Assembly: GCF_000350525.1 (NCBI RefSeq)
Contig: NZ_AOCN01000012.1
Coordinates: 1 to 64,000, forward strand
Direction: 5' to 3'
DNA: 64,000 nucleotides
Source of the DNA: Leucobacter salsicius M1-8
GTDB taxonomy: Bacteria; Actinomycetota; Actinomycetes; Actinomycetales; Microbacteriaceae
Positions 9,901-18,772 of the stretch are shown here, one piece after another (positions within the stretch are counted from its first letter, which is position 1; each line of letters begins with the position of its first letter). The notes below the pieces were generated by a model. That model saw only the letters and a program-made list of their open reading frames with translations. It did not search any database and was not told where the DNA came from. The position numbers were made by a program, and so were the translations under genes.

Positions 9901-10508
9901 TCGACCTGCGCAACGGCACCATCCCCAGGGGTTGCACCAGCGCGCGTGGCTGCAACCTCGCGCTCCATGAACGCAACCACCTCTGCAACCGCCTCATGGT
10001 GTGCGTTGACGATGAGAGATTGCGTTCCCGCATCGGCAACGGCCCACAACACTGATGCAGACTTCGGGATCGAGAAGGTGAAGTCATATCCGGCCACCGC
10101 TCGCCGTGTGCCGCGCTCAGATTCTTCAACCTCGATCGCCGCGACCGCTTGGCCCCGAGAGATCGGACCCAGATCCGGATCAAGCGCGCCAACTCGCTCC
10201 TCGACGCGGTCCGCCACCGACCTGTACGCCGGGTACGCCCGCCCAAGTGGATCGCCCGTGAGCGGGTCACGTCCCATACCAATTAGCAGCTGAAGCTGCG
10301 CCTCGGTGACTTTCTCACCCTCATAAAGCTGGCCTCCTCCAAGCGCGGTGAGGCCGCTTCCCATCCATCGTCCCGGTGGCGTACCGTCTGCGTTGTAATA
10401 TCTCGTCAGCGGATTCGAAAGGTCTCGGTCACCGTCCCCCGCAGCTACCGTGCGGAGCAGGTACTTGTAGCCGTCACCCCCCGACATCACTCGCAGAGAC
10501 ACCGTCAT
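6957..10508 (-). CDS. MobF/TraA-type conjugative relaxase-helicase
   Basis: 1183 residues from the ATG at 10508, preceded by GGAGGGAAGGTGG. The N-terminal TrwC-type relaxase domain has the catalytic tyrosine pair (TRYYNADG, Y37-Y38) and the three-histidine metal site DPHLHTHVVIS (H223, H225, H227). The helicase half has Walker A GPAGAGKTT near residue 550, Walker B LVIVDEAS, and the RecD-like ending AVTSFRAQGLT and VAMTRGRDANVAYV. It should nick at oriT, stay attached to the 5' end and unwind the transferred strand. It converges on the copper ATPase gene (117-base gap), and its 5' side faces the non-coding stretch 10509-10948, the likeliest place for oriT. Confidence 0.9.
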   Translation of the reverse strand: MTVSLRVMSGGDGYKYLLRTVAAGDGDRDLSNPLTRYYNADGTPPGRWMGSGLTALGGGQLYEGEKVTEAQLQLLIGMGRDPLTGDPLGRAYPAYRSVADRVEERVGALDPDLGPISRGQAVAAIEVEESERGTRRAVAGYDFTFSIPKSASVLWAVADAGTQSLIVNAHHEAVAEVVAFMEREVAATRAGATPGDGAVAQVEVRGLIATAYDHYDSRAGDPHLHTHVVISNKVQTVLDDKWRSLDGRPLHAATVALSEFHEAVFADHLTRLFGVEWETRDRGRDRNVAWAIAKVPEQLVSEFSSRSRHINEEKDRLIAAYVEKHGRQPSSATIIKLRAQATLATRPKKEIHSLADLTAQWRQRAGNILGVDATGWAREVTANQTPLLLRADDLPLDVVRGLGESVVATVGEKRSTWRRWNLTAEAARQTMRYRFASTRDREAIIGMVVAAAEAVSIRLTPPELASSPAVFRRSDESSVFRPKNSTVFSSGQLLDAEERLLQLAHTTTGPTVSLETVERVTRKPDREGLVLGEDQATALTEIAVSGRVVDLLVGPAGAGKTTAMNALRRVWEKEHGQGSVVGLAPSSSAAQVLAEDLGIATENTAKWWQNHLREGETFQQGQLVIVDEASLAGTLSLDRITQLAAEAGAKVLLVGDYAQLQAVDAGGAFGMLTHDRDDVPELVDVHRFAHDWEKRASLDLRHGHTEVIDIYDEQQRIVDGDTEEMIDAAYASWRSDLVAGRATVLVSDSNESVTALNNRARTDLILDGTVHGSRESELHDGTHAASGDIVITRRNDRRLLAGRGWVRNGDRWNVIDVRRDGSMLARRAGNSRGTSVLLPADYAAEHVELGYAVTSFRAQGLTTDTAHVLVDSTMTREHLYVAMTRGRDANVAYVAVDRPDTSHDGPHPGENDEVTGRSVLAGVLQHVGAELSAHETIAVEQESWGTIAQLAAEYETIAAAAQRDRWAALVRASGLGAEQAAEVIESDAFGPLAAELRRAEANHHDLAVLLPRLVRARDFADADDIAAVLRHRLTTATARPAGAGRTRGAPRLIAGLVPEAMGPVADDMRQALDERRDLIEERVDVVLNTAVADSAPWIAALGAEPADPQCAAAWYRAASVIAAYRDRYQITSAAIFGASPDSTTQKVDHARAEAALRVIRAARAPRTQEHERERVRETRGLRL

Positions 10509-10948
10509 TGCGGCCCACCTTCCCTCCATCAAGGAGGAGGTGAACAAGCAGGATCGGTCACTTCAAAAACACCGGCGAGTGGTCACGACCTCGATCTGCA
10601 AGACGCGTGGTAGATCGGTGATTGCATCAGGTTGACCATCCTGAACAAGCCGCGAGTCAGCAATGTCAGGGGTGCAACCTACGATTCTCGTAGCGGCATC
10701 CACATTGGATACCCGAGCCATGCATAACAGGAGAACCGTTGGCACTTCCACGCATAGGAGCAGAAGAATCTATGTCATTCATCCAAATGTTCGGTGGGAC
10801 ATTCGGCACAAAGCGAGTCCTGGTTATTCCCCTCTGCGTTGGACTTGTCCAATGAACTCGAAGCCCGCCCAATCCTGCGCTAATCAGCCTTGATCCGGTA
10901 AAGTCCGGCATAGAGCTATTTGACCGTACGAACTATTGAGGGTGGATC
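10509..10948. promoter_or_regulatory. 440-base non-coding interval; promoters and possible oriT
   Basis: This divergent interval separates the relaxase from the defence-like island. It contains a perfect palindrome TTGGACTTGTCCAA at 10839-10852 and an inverted repeat AATGT...ACATT at 10786-10803. MobF oriT sites usually lie next to the relaxase gene and contain short inverted repeats, so these are candidates, but no nic site can be recognised. The promoter of the island should also lie in its right part. Confidence 0.35.
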
Positions 10949-11137
10949 ATGGTTGAGCCTTGGTTGGGTGCTGACGAGATCGCCGTACATCTTGGCGTCT
11001 CCAAGGACACCGTGTACGCCTGGATCAGCACCCAGCAGATGCCCGCGCACAAGGTCGGTCGGCTCTGGAAGTTTCAAACAAGCGAAGTAGACGAATGGGT
11101 ACGCCAAGGCGGCGCCTCAACACAGGAGAACGAATAA
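10949..11137 (+). CDS. Excisionase-like helix-turn-helix protein heading the defence-like island
   Basis: 62 residues forming an HTH_17/MerR-like winged helix: WLGADEIAVHLGVSKDTVYA, then IPGxKVG-like MPAHKVGRLWKF and SEVDEWVRQ. The GTG/ATG-initiated frame starts after GAGGGTGGATC. Its stop is three bases before the methylase start, so the two are translationally linked. Such small proteins act as DNA-binding regulators or as specificity subunits at the front of phage and defence operons. Here it could control expression of the island. It is too far from the integrase (about 50 kb) to be its usual excisionase, and a separate xis lies at 61458-61664. Confidence 0.75.
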   Translation: MVEPWLGADEIAVHLGVSKDTVYAWISTQQMPAHKVGRLWKFQTSEVDEWVRQGGASTQENE

Positions 11138-11140
11138 CGG

Positions 11141-13288
11141 ATGTCACGACTCACAGACCTGCTCCGCCAGGTGCGCGGCACCGATGCTCAGCTCGGTGCC
11201 GACCTTGAGAAAGAGATCAGTGCGCTCACGAAGCGACGCAGCTTCGGACTGGTCTTTGAACGCCACCAGCCTGAAGCCGTTGAGCTGCCCGGTCAGCCAA
11301 TACGACGCGGCGCAAAGGTGCGCGTGCTTCAGCCACGCGGCGAGACCGCAAAGGGCGACTCTCGCCTGTGGCGAGTCGATTCAATCGAGACCGACTTTGC
11401 AGGACAGCAAATCGCGCAACTCATTGAGCTGGTGAAGGACGCTCCCGAGCACACGACCGCTCCCATTGAGGACCTCGTTGTGGTTGCCGAGTTCGACGAC
11501 AAAATTTACCCTGGCCTCGTCGAGACTGGCCGTGTCGAACGCGGTGGTGACAAGCCGTTCCACACCGTAATCAACGCCGAGAACTTTCACGCGCTGGAGA
11601 TGCTCACCTACACGCACCGGGGCAAGGTCGATGCAATTTACATCGATCCACCGTACAACACAGGTGCACGCGACTGGAAGTACAACAACGATTATGTCGA
11701 GGGCGATGACGACTACCGTCACTCCAAGTGGCTCGCCTTCATGGAACGCCGTCTACTTGTCGCGCGCGAACTACTCAACCCGGATGATTCGGTACTCATC
11801 GTCACCATCGACGAGAAGGAGTATCTGCGGCTCGGAATGCTTCTGGAGCAGACGTTCCCGGAAGCAAGTATCCAAATGATCTCTAGCGTCATCAACCCGA
11901 GCGGGGTCGCTCGCAAAAACCAGTTCTATCGCGCAGATGAATATCTTTACTTCGTATTCCTAGGGACATCGACGGTGGTACCGCACGGCGGCAACATGCT
12001 AACCCCCGCTGAAGCATACGAAGGGAAGCGGATTGACATATGGCGGCGTCTTCTGCGGAGCGGCACCAACTCCCGTCGACAAGACGGTGTCAAGCAGTTC
12101 TATCCCTTCTGGATCGACGAAGAGAGCAAACGAATCCATTCGATTGGAGACTATCTGCCACTTGGCGAAGACCCGAAGGCTGTCACGCCTCCCCTACCGG
12201 GCCTAGTTCCCTGCTGGCCAATTCGTTCAGATAATGGTGAGGGCTGCTGGCAAATTAGCTCAGAAACGGCCCGGACTGGCCTTGCTGAAGGTACTGTGAA
12301 GCTGGGATCCTACACTGCGTCGAAAGGCAGATGGTCAGTTTCATACTTACGAAATGCTGAGAAGCAACGCCTTGCTCGTGGTGAGCTTGAGGTTGTTGGC
12401 AGTGATCAAAATGGTGCTCTGATTCTCAAACAATCGGAATCCATAGCACGCACACTGAACCCTGTCACCGTTTGGAACCAGGTTTCACATAACGCTGGAG
12501 CGGGCGGATCAAACATTATTCGGGCGCTACTGCCCGATAGAAAATTTCCGTTCCCTAAATCACTATTCGCCGTCGAGGACGCTCTCCGCTTTTTCGTTAA
12601 GGAAAAACCTGACGCTGTAGTGTTGGACTTTTTCTCCGGATCCGGCACCACTGCTCATGCAATTATGCGCCTTAACAAACAGGACGATGGCCGTCGCCAG
12701 TGTATTTCGGTGACGAACAACGAGGTGAGCGCCGAAGAACAGGGAAAACTTCGCAAGCAAAGTCTCCGCCCCGGAGATACTGAGTGGGAGCGCTGGGGCA
12801 TCTGCGACTACATCACCAAGCCGCGTATCCGTGCAGCGATCACTGGGAAGACTCCTGACGGCGAGCCCATCAAGGGTGAGTACAAGTTCACGGACGAGTT
12901 CCCGATGGCTGAGGGTTTCGAGGAGAACGCTGCGTTCTTCACGCTGACCTATGAGGCACCGCTGTCTGTACGCCACCACCGAGCATTCGAACGTATCGCC
13001 CCGATGTTGTGGCTGCGAGCCGGCGCAACCGGTCGTTTGATCGATGACCTCGGTGATCGCGGTTGGGACATCTCAGCTGTGTACGCGGTGCTGGAAAACA
13101 TCGATGATGCCGAGAGCTTCTTTGACGCTATGTGCGGTGCCGAAGCTGTTCACACGGTGTTCGTCGTGGCTGATGACGATGCTGCGTTCCAGATGGTGTG
13201 CCGTGAACTTCGCTCCGACCTTCATGTCGTTCGACTGTACGAGTCATACCTGCAGAACTTCGAGATTAATCAGGGGCGAGGTTTCTGA
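11141..13288 (+). CDS. Beta-class DNA adenine methyltransferase (type III Mod-like)
   Basis: 715 residues. Motif IV DPPYNTG lies at 169-175 and the SAM-binding motif I VLDFFSGSGTT near 495-505; this order defines the beta class used by type III Mod subunits, which make N6-methyladenine. An N-terminal ~150-residue region precedes the catalytic core. The segment between the motifs (about 11880-12620) is noticeably richer in A and T than either side and has different codon use, which fits a replaced target-recognition domain. The C-terminal ~190 residues form an additional domain. The gene is joined to the helicase gene by a one-base overlap (13288). It probably marks host DNA for the island. 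Confidence 0.9.
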   Translation: MSRLTDLLRQVRGTDAQLGADLEKEISALTKRRSFGLVFERHQPEAVELPGQPIRRGAKVRVLQPRGETAKGDSRLWRVDSIETDFAGQQIAQLIELVKDAPEHTTAPIEDLVVVAEFDDKIYPGLVETGRVERGGDKPFHTVINAENFHALEMLTYTHRGKVDAIYIDPPYNTGARDWKYNNDYVEGDDDYRHSKWLAFMERRLLVARELLNPDDSVLIVTIDEKEYLRLGMLLEQTFPEASIQMISSVINPSGVARKNQFYRADEYLYFVFLGTSTVVPHGGNMLTPAEAYEGKRIDIWRRLLRSGTNSRRQDGVKQFYPFWIDEESKRIHSIGDYLPLGEDPKAVTPPLPGLVPCWPIRSDNGEGCWQISSETARTGLAEGTVKLGSYTASKGRWSVSYLRNAEKQRLARGELEVVGSDQNGALILKQSESIARTLNPVTVWNQVSHNAGAGGSNIIRALLPDRKFPFPKSLFAVEDALRFFVKEKPDAVVLDFFSGSGTTAHAIMRLNKQDDGRRQCISVTNNEVSAEEQGKLRKQSLRPGDTEWERWGICDYITKPRIRAAITGKTPDGEPIKGEYKFTDEFPMAEGFEENAAFFTLTYEAPLSVRHHRAFERIAPMLWLRAGATGRLIDDLGDRGWDISAVYAVLENIDDAESFFDAMCGAEAVHTVFVVADDDAAFQMVCRELRSDLHVVRLYESYLQNFEINQGRGF

Positions 13289-15867
13289 TGCGGTACACAC
13301 TCAAGGACTACCAAGCTGAAGCCGTCGGGGACGTGCTACGCAACCTTGCGCAAGCCAAAGACATGTACCATCGCTACGGATCACTGTCGCAGTTCTCTCT
13401 ATCGGCCACGACCGGTGCGGGCAAGACAGTGATGGCAGCTGCGGTCATTGAGGCGCTTGTGACGGGCTCCGATGAGTTCGATTTCCCGGCTGACCCCGGC
13501 GCGGTGATCCTGTGGTTCTCAGACGATCCTTCGCTGAATGAGCAGTCGCGTGCACGCATTCAGGCGGCGTCGAGCGAGCTGGATTGGCGGCTCAAGCTCA
13601 TCACGAATGATTTCCGTGACACGTCGTTCCAGCCGGGTCACGTGTATTTCTTGAACACGCAGAAGCTGAGTAAGAGTTCAAACTTGGTGAAGGGTGCGGG
13701 CGCAAAGCTTGACCCGACAGCCACGCTTGATGAGTTGACGCCTGCGCCGGATGAGATGCAGTCGAACATTTATGACACCATCATCAACACGATCGAAAAC
13801 AAAGACCTCACCCTGTACCTCGTGCTCGACGAGGCACACCGTGGCATGAAACCGCAGCGTGATCGGGCGACAATTGTGCAGCGGCTCATCAACGGGCAAG
13901 GAGTTATTCCGCCGATCCCGATCGTGTTTGGTATCTCGGCCACGGTCGACCGGTTCGAGCAGGCAATGAAAGCCGTCACGGGGCGTTCCGCGTTGCCGAG
14001 CGTGCAGGTCGATTCTGCGCTCGTGCAGGCATCTGGTCTACTCAAAGACGATATTGTTCTGTCAATTCCCGCTGAAACGGGTGCGTTTGAGGGTGTACTA
14101 CTTCGTCGCGCCGTCGAGAAGATTCGTGAAGCTGGACGCGCGTGGGACGAATACACACGCGAGCAGGAGGAAGCCGATTCGGTCGTTCCGTTGTTAGTCG
14201 TGCAGATGGCCGACAAACCCAGTGACGACAAACTCGTCAGCACGATCGACGCGATCCTCGAGGCGTGGCCTGAACTGGGCAACGAAGCGATTGCCAATGT
14301 GTTTGGTGAGCACCAGGATCTCAAGGTCGGTGGCTATACCGTGCCGTACATTGAGCCGCAGCGCGTGCAGGATTCGAAGCACATTCGCGTGCTGATCGCG
14401 AAGTCCGCAATCTCAACAGGGTGGGATTGTCCGCGCGCCGAGGTGCTGGTGTCGTTCCGCCCGGCGTCTGACCCCACGAACATCACCCAGCTGCTCGGCC
14501 GCATGATCCGCACTCCCCTCGCTCGGCGCATCCCCGGCAATGAGGTGCTGAATTCGGTCGACTGCATGTTGCCCTACTTCGATCGTGACACGGCGAAGCG
14601 CGTCGCGGAGATGTTGATGCACGGTGCCACCTCGAAGGACGATGAAGGTGACAGCGGCGGCGGCGAAGGACGCCGCGTGCTGTTCGACCCGGTGCTGCTG
14701 CACCCCAACGAAGAGTTGCCAGTCGAAGTGTGGGAAAAGTTTGAGTCGCTGCCGACCGTGACTATTCCGAAGCATCGCAGCAAGCCGATCAAGCGGTTCA
14801 CCGCGCTTGCCGCAGCCCTCACCAAGGACAAAGTCATTGACCAGGCCGTCCGCAAATCGAACGATGAGCTGGATCGCGTGGTCGAGTCGCGTGCAATGCA
14901 GTACAAGGCGCAGGTGGATCGGGCGCGCGAAGACGTGCTGACCATGTCAGGTGAGGAGCTGCGGGCCCGACTGGGTGGCGGGCTCTGGGTGAACTCTTCC
15001 TTTGAGCTTGCGGCTGACCCACGCGCAATCATGGAGGCGTACAAGGTCGCCGAGCGCCATCTCAGCCCAGCACTATGCTCGTCGTACGTCGACTACCTTG
15101 TGCCCGAGGATGCAATCGAAGATGACCTGCTTGAGGCATACATCGAGGTGGCAGCTATCGGCTTGGTGCCCGACATCGTCGCGAGTGTCGAAGCGGAAGC
15201 AGATCGACTTGCCCGCACGTGGCTGACTGACACACGTGTTGATCGTAAGAACCTCAGCGACGAGAAGCAGGCAGAGTACGACCGACTCGAAGGCATGTCG
15301 ACCGAGCCTGAACGTATCAATCTTGTGAGCCCGAAGACCGGGCAGACCGAGATGAAGATTCGTCAGGCTGACGGTAGCGAAACGGACCTTCCGTCGTACC
15401 GGAATCACCTCATGGTCACCGACAGCGGTGAATTCCCGGTTGAACTCAACGGTTGGGAACAGCGTGTTCTCGCAGTCGAGTCTGGACGCAGCGGGTATGT
15501 CGGATGGTGGCGTAACCCTGACCGTGCAGTGAAGGAATCATTGGCGATCGCATACAAGGACCCTTCACGAAATTGGAAGTCACTGCGTCCTGATTTCGTG
15601 TTCTTCGGGCAAGGACAGAACGGCATCGTCGTCGACCTCGTCGACCCGCACGGGCATCACCTCTCTGATGCGATGCCGAAGCTGCGCGGGCTCGCGGACT
15701 TCGTTGAAGAATGGGGTGACGCGTTCCGACGGGTCGAGTCTGTCGCCGAAACGAATGGCGTCTACCGCGTGCTCGATTTGAAGCGGGACCAGGTACGGCA
15801 AGCCATCCGCGAGCATCATGACGCGAAGGCCTTGTACGAGTCTGACCTCGCAGGCGACTACCGGTAG
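13288..15867 (+). CDS. DEAD/DEAH helicase, type III Res-like, with altered nuclease motif
   Basis: 859 residues, ATG sharing its first base with the Mod stop codon. Superfamily 2 helicase motifs: Walker A TTGAGKT at 41-47, motif II LVLDEAHRG near 180, motif III ISATVDRF, motif V STGWDCPRAE and motif VI LLGRMIRTP. Type III Res proteins carry a C-terminal PD-(D/E)xK nuclease. Here RPDFVFFGQ near 767 supplies the PD, but the expected ExK position reads VVDLVDPHG, lacking Glu/Asp-x-Lys. The nuclease may be inactive or use another geometry. The partner of the Mod protein; the next gene follows after only nine bases. Confidence 0.88.
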   Translation: MRYTLKDYQAEAVGDVLRNLAQAKDMYHRYGSLSQFSLSATTGAGKTVMAAAVIEALVTGSDEFDFPADPGAVILWFSDDPSLNEQSRARIQAASSELDWRLKLITNDFRDTSFQPGHVYFLNTQKLSKSSNLVKGAGAKLDPTATLDELTPAPDEMQSNIYDTIINTIENKDLTLYLVLDEAHRGMKPQRDRATIVQRLINGQGVIPPIPIVFGISATVDRFEQAMKAVTGRSALPSVQVDSALVQASGLLKDDIVLSIPAETGAFEGVLLRRAVEKIREAGRAWDEYTREQEEADSVVPLLVVQMADKPSDDKLVSTIDAILEAWPELGNEAIANVFGEHQDLKVGGYTVPYIEPQRVQDSKHIRVLIAKSAISTGWDCPRAEVLVSFRPASDPTNITQLLGRMIRTPLARRIPGNEVLNSVDCMLPYFDRDTAKRVAEMLMHGATSKDDEGDSGGGEGRRVLFDPVLLHPNEELPVEVWEKFESLPTVTIPKHRSKPIKRFTALAAALTKDKVIDQAVRKSNDELDRVVESRAMQYKAQVDRAREDVLTMSGEELRARLGGGLWVNSSFELAADPRAIMEAYKVAERHLSPALCSSYVDYLVPEDAIEDDLLEAYIEVAAIGLVPDIVASVEAEADRLARTWLTDTRVDRKNLSDEKQAEYDRLEGMSTEPERINLVSPKTGQTEMKIRQADGSETDLPSYRNHLMVTDSGEFPVELNGWEQRVLAVESGRSGYVGWWRNPDRAVKESLAIAYKDPSRNWKSLRPDFVFFGQGQNGIVVDLVDPHGHHLSDAMPKLRGLADFVEEWGDAFRRVESVAETNGVYRVLDLKRDQVRQAIREHHDAKALYESDLAGDYR

Positions 15868-15876
15868 GGCGGGGAA

Positions 15877-18741
15877 ATGGCGACACCGCTGACCGCGCAC
15901 CAAGCGAAGTTCTACGCGCACCAATTGGAACGTTCGTATGCGTCTGACCATGTGGGGCGTCTTGCCGGGTTGCTGTTTGATGCGCAAGTGGAGCCAAAGC
16001 CGCACCAAATCGACGCGGCGCTGTTCGCTCTTCAAACTTCGTCGTCTCCCGGTGTGATCCTGGCCGATGAAGTCGGGTTGGGAAAGACCATTGAAGCCGG
16101 AATCGTGCTCTGCCAGTATTGGGCGGAGCGGAAGCGGCGGATTCTGATCGTTGCGCCATCCTCGTTGCGCCAGCAGTGGCAACAGGAGCTTGATGAGAAG
16201 TTTGCGATCCCGGCGAAGCTGCTCGACGCGAAGAACAAGCGCGATCTGCTGAAACCAGGAACCGGTTTGGCGGGCAGCGTCTTGATCTGCTCGTATGAGT
16301 TCGTGCTGCGAAATGTCGACGACCTGGCGCGCCATTGGGATCTGGTGATTGCCGACGAAGCACACCGGCTGCGCTCGTTCTGGAAGGGCGACGCGAAGAT
16401 CGCACAAGCGGTGTCGGACGTGATCGGCTCTGCAAGTAAATCTCTGCTGCTCACAGCCACGCCCTTGCAGAACCGATTGGAGGAGCTCTTCGGCCTGGTG
16501 TCAGTGTTTGACCCTGAGTTTTTCCACTCGATCGAGGGGTTTAAGGAACGCTACGTCGATCACCCCGAGGATTACGGCAATGACGACCTTGCGATGAGAA
16601 TCTCACACATCGCGAAACGTACCCTGCGACGCGACGCGCAGAAGTACATCCGGTTCACCGAGCGAATGCCACTCACCCTCGGCTTTATGCCCTCGGACGC
16701 GGAGCAAGATCTATACAACAAAGTCAACGAGTACTTGCAGCGGCCGTTCCTCTACGCATTCGCCAAGTCGCAACGGCACCTATCCGCACTCATCCTCCGT
16801 AAACGTCTGGGGTCATCGACCTATGCGGTTGCCTCGACGCTCGAGGGCATCGCGAATCGGCTCGAAGCCGAGATGCTGTCCGGTCGGCGGCGTGACAACC
16901 GTGGGGGGCTCGTCGACGAAGATATGACCGATGAGGAGATTGAAGACACTGAGTCGGCACTCTTCAGCCTGACGCCGTCACCTGTTGCCGAGGACGCCCG
17001 CAAGGAGACGGCGGAGGAAGTCGATGAGCTTCGCGCATACGCACATCTTGCCCGGTCGATTACGATCAATCAGAAGGCCGTAAAGCTGTTGGATGCGCTC
17101 GACCAAGGCTTCGCTAAACTCGCGGAGATCGGCGCACCACAGAAAGCGATTATCTTTACTGACTCCACGAAGACACAGGAGTATCTTGCCGCGTCGCTGC
17201 GGGAGGCCGGGCGCGGTGACGGTCTGGTGCTCTTCAACGGTTCCAACAGTTCGCCCGAAGCGACAGAGACCTATCGCGAATGGTTGAAGGCCAACGAGGG
17301 CTCTGACCTCATCACAGGCATCCCTTCCGCAGATCGCCGCAAGGCACTCGTCGATGAGTTCCGTGAGCGTGGCACGATCATGATCGCAACTGAAGCCGCC
17401 GCCGAGGGCATCAACTTGCAGTTCTGCTCGATGCTGGTCAACTATGATCTGCCGTGGAACCCGCAGCGCGTCGAACAGCGTATTGGCCGTGTGCACCGAT
17501 ACGGGCAGCAGCACAATGTCATCGTCGTGAATTTCTCGAATCAGGGAAACCTCGCCGAAGAACGCATCCTCGAACTACTGGACGAGAAGTTCAATCTTTT
17601 CAAGTCAGTATTTGGTGCTTCAGACGAAGTACTCGGGACAATCGAGGACGGTCTCGACTTTGAGAAGAGAATCGCTGAGATCCTCGAACGATGCAAAACG
17701 GCGGACGAGATCAACACGGCGTTCGACGCGCTGGAACGCGAATACCAGAGCGAGATCAGCCACGAGATGCAGTCGGCCCGCGCCCGCGTCTTCGACAATC
17801 TCGACCCGAACGTTCAGGACAAGCTCAAGAGTTACGATGCCCAGCAAGGTGCAGTGCTCAACACCTTTGAACGGTTGCTGCTGCAGGTCACGCGGCACGA
17901 GCTGGATCCCTTCGCCACGTTCGATGCCGATGGCTACAACTTCACACTTGCTGAAGCACCAGCCAACGGGATCCCCGTTGGCCGCTACTTCTTCAAGTCG
18001 AAACCGCAGCCTGGCGCGCACCAGTACCGTTACGGCAGCGATCTTGGTCAGTATGTGGTGCAGTCCGCTCTCACTGAGGAGACTCCGGAGCGGTCACTTG
18101 TCTTTTCGATCAATCAGTCTGAGCGCGTCGCCTCCGCCGTGCGTGACCTCGTTGGCGAACACGGAACGCTAACTGCCGAACTACTCACGTTCACTACGCA
18201 AGCTGGCGAAGACACCGTCACCGAGTCATATATTCTCGCCGCAGGCCGATCGGACAGCGGCCTGATGCTTGATGCAGAACAAATTGGGCAGATCCTCGAT
18301 CTCTCTTGCGTGCGAATCGAACGCACCGAAGACATAGAAGTCAGTGACCTCCAGCCCGCACTCGTCCAGCAGGCAGAGGCGTTCAGCGGCGAGGTACAGA
18401 ACAGGTCGGCACAATTTAGCATTGAGCAAGGTGACCTGATTGAGTCACGGTTGAAGGATCATAAGGCGAAGTACGACGCCGATACGCGCAAGCTTGAGAA
18501 GGACCGGGCTGAAGCACTCGCGCAAGAGCGCCGGACCGAAGACCTCACCGCGCGACTGAAATGTCGTAAAGAAGCGCAGCGTCTCGCTCGTCGAGCCGAC
18601 GACCTGTACGACGAGTTCAAGATTGAGCGCGACCAGCTCAGGAGCAAGGCCGACGAATTTCTCGACATGATCGAACAGGCGCTGAAAGGTACCGACGACC
18701 GGCAGCACATTTTTAATCTGAAGTGGACAGTGGAAGCATGA
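15877..18741 (+). CDS. SNF2/RapA-type helicase of the island
   Basis: 954 residues. SNF2-family motifs: I ADEVGLGKTIEAG at 63-75, Ia IVAPSSLRQQW, II IADEAHRLRS near 158, III LTATPLQN, V EAAAEGINLQFC and VI QRIGRVHRYGQ near 530. An acidic insert (DEDMTDEEIEDTES) interrupts the two lobes, and the C-terminal ~90 residues are highly charged coiled coil. Related proteins (RapA-like, DrmD-like) translocate on duplex DNA and accompany methylases in defence loci such as class 1 DISARM, but the DISARM partners DrmB and DrmC are missing here. It sits in tight series with the Mod and Res genes, so it should act with them. Confidence 0.87.
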   Translation: MATPLTAHQAKFYAHQLERSYASDHVGRLAGLLFDAQVEPKPHQIDAALFALQTSSSPGVILADEVGLGKTIEAGIVLCQYWAERKRRILIVAPSSLRQQWQQELDEKFAIPAKLLDAKNKRDLLKPGTGLAGSVLICSYEFVLRNVDDLARHWDLVIADEAHRLRSFWKGDAKIAQAVSDVIGSASKSLLLTATPLQNRLEELFGLVSVFDPEFFHSIEGFKERYVDHPEDYGNDDLAMRISHIAKRTLRRDAQKYIRFTERMPLTLGFMPSDAEQDLYNKVNEYLQRPFLYAFAKSQRHLSALILRKRLGSSTYAVASTLEGIANRLEAEMLSGRRRDNRGGLVDEDMTDEEIEDTESALFSLTPSPVAEDARKETAEEVDELRAYAHLARSITINQKAVKLLDALDQGFAKLAEIGAPQKAIIFTDSTKTQEYLAASLREAGRGDGLVLFNGSNSSPEATETYREWLKANEGSDLITGIPSADRRKALVDEFRERGTIMIATEAAAEGINLQFCSMLVNYDLPWNPQRVEQRIGRVHRYGQQHNVIVVNFSNQGNLAEERILELLDEKFNLFKSVFGASDEVLGTIEDGLDFEKRIAEILERCKTADEINTAFDALEREYQSEISHEMQSARARVFDNLDPNVQDKLKSYDAQQGAVLNTFERLLLQVTRHELDPFATFDADGYNFTLAEAPANGIPVGRYFFKSKPQPGAHQYRYGSDLGQYVVQSALTEETPERSLVFSINQSERVASAVRDLVGEHGTLTAELLTFTTQAGEDTVTESYILAAGRSDSGLMLDAEQIGQILDLSCVRIERTEDIEVSDLQPALVQQAEAFSGEVQNRSAQFSIEQGDLIESRLKDHKAKYDADTRKLEKDRAEALAQERRTEDLTARLKCRKEAQRLARRADDLYDEFKIERDQLRSKADEFLDMIEQALKGTDDRQHIFNLKWTVEA

Positions 18742-18772
18742 TGAACGTCCCTCATAGTTCACGAGTTTGTGG

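Noticed and set aside
10949-11137. Naming the small HTH gene as the ICE excisionase
   Set aside because: A proper xis lies beside int at 61458-61664; this copy is coupled to the methylase gene instead.
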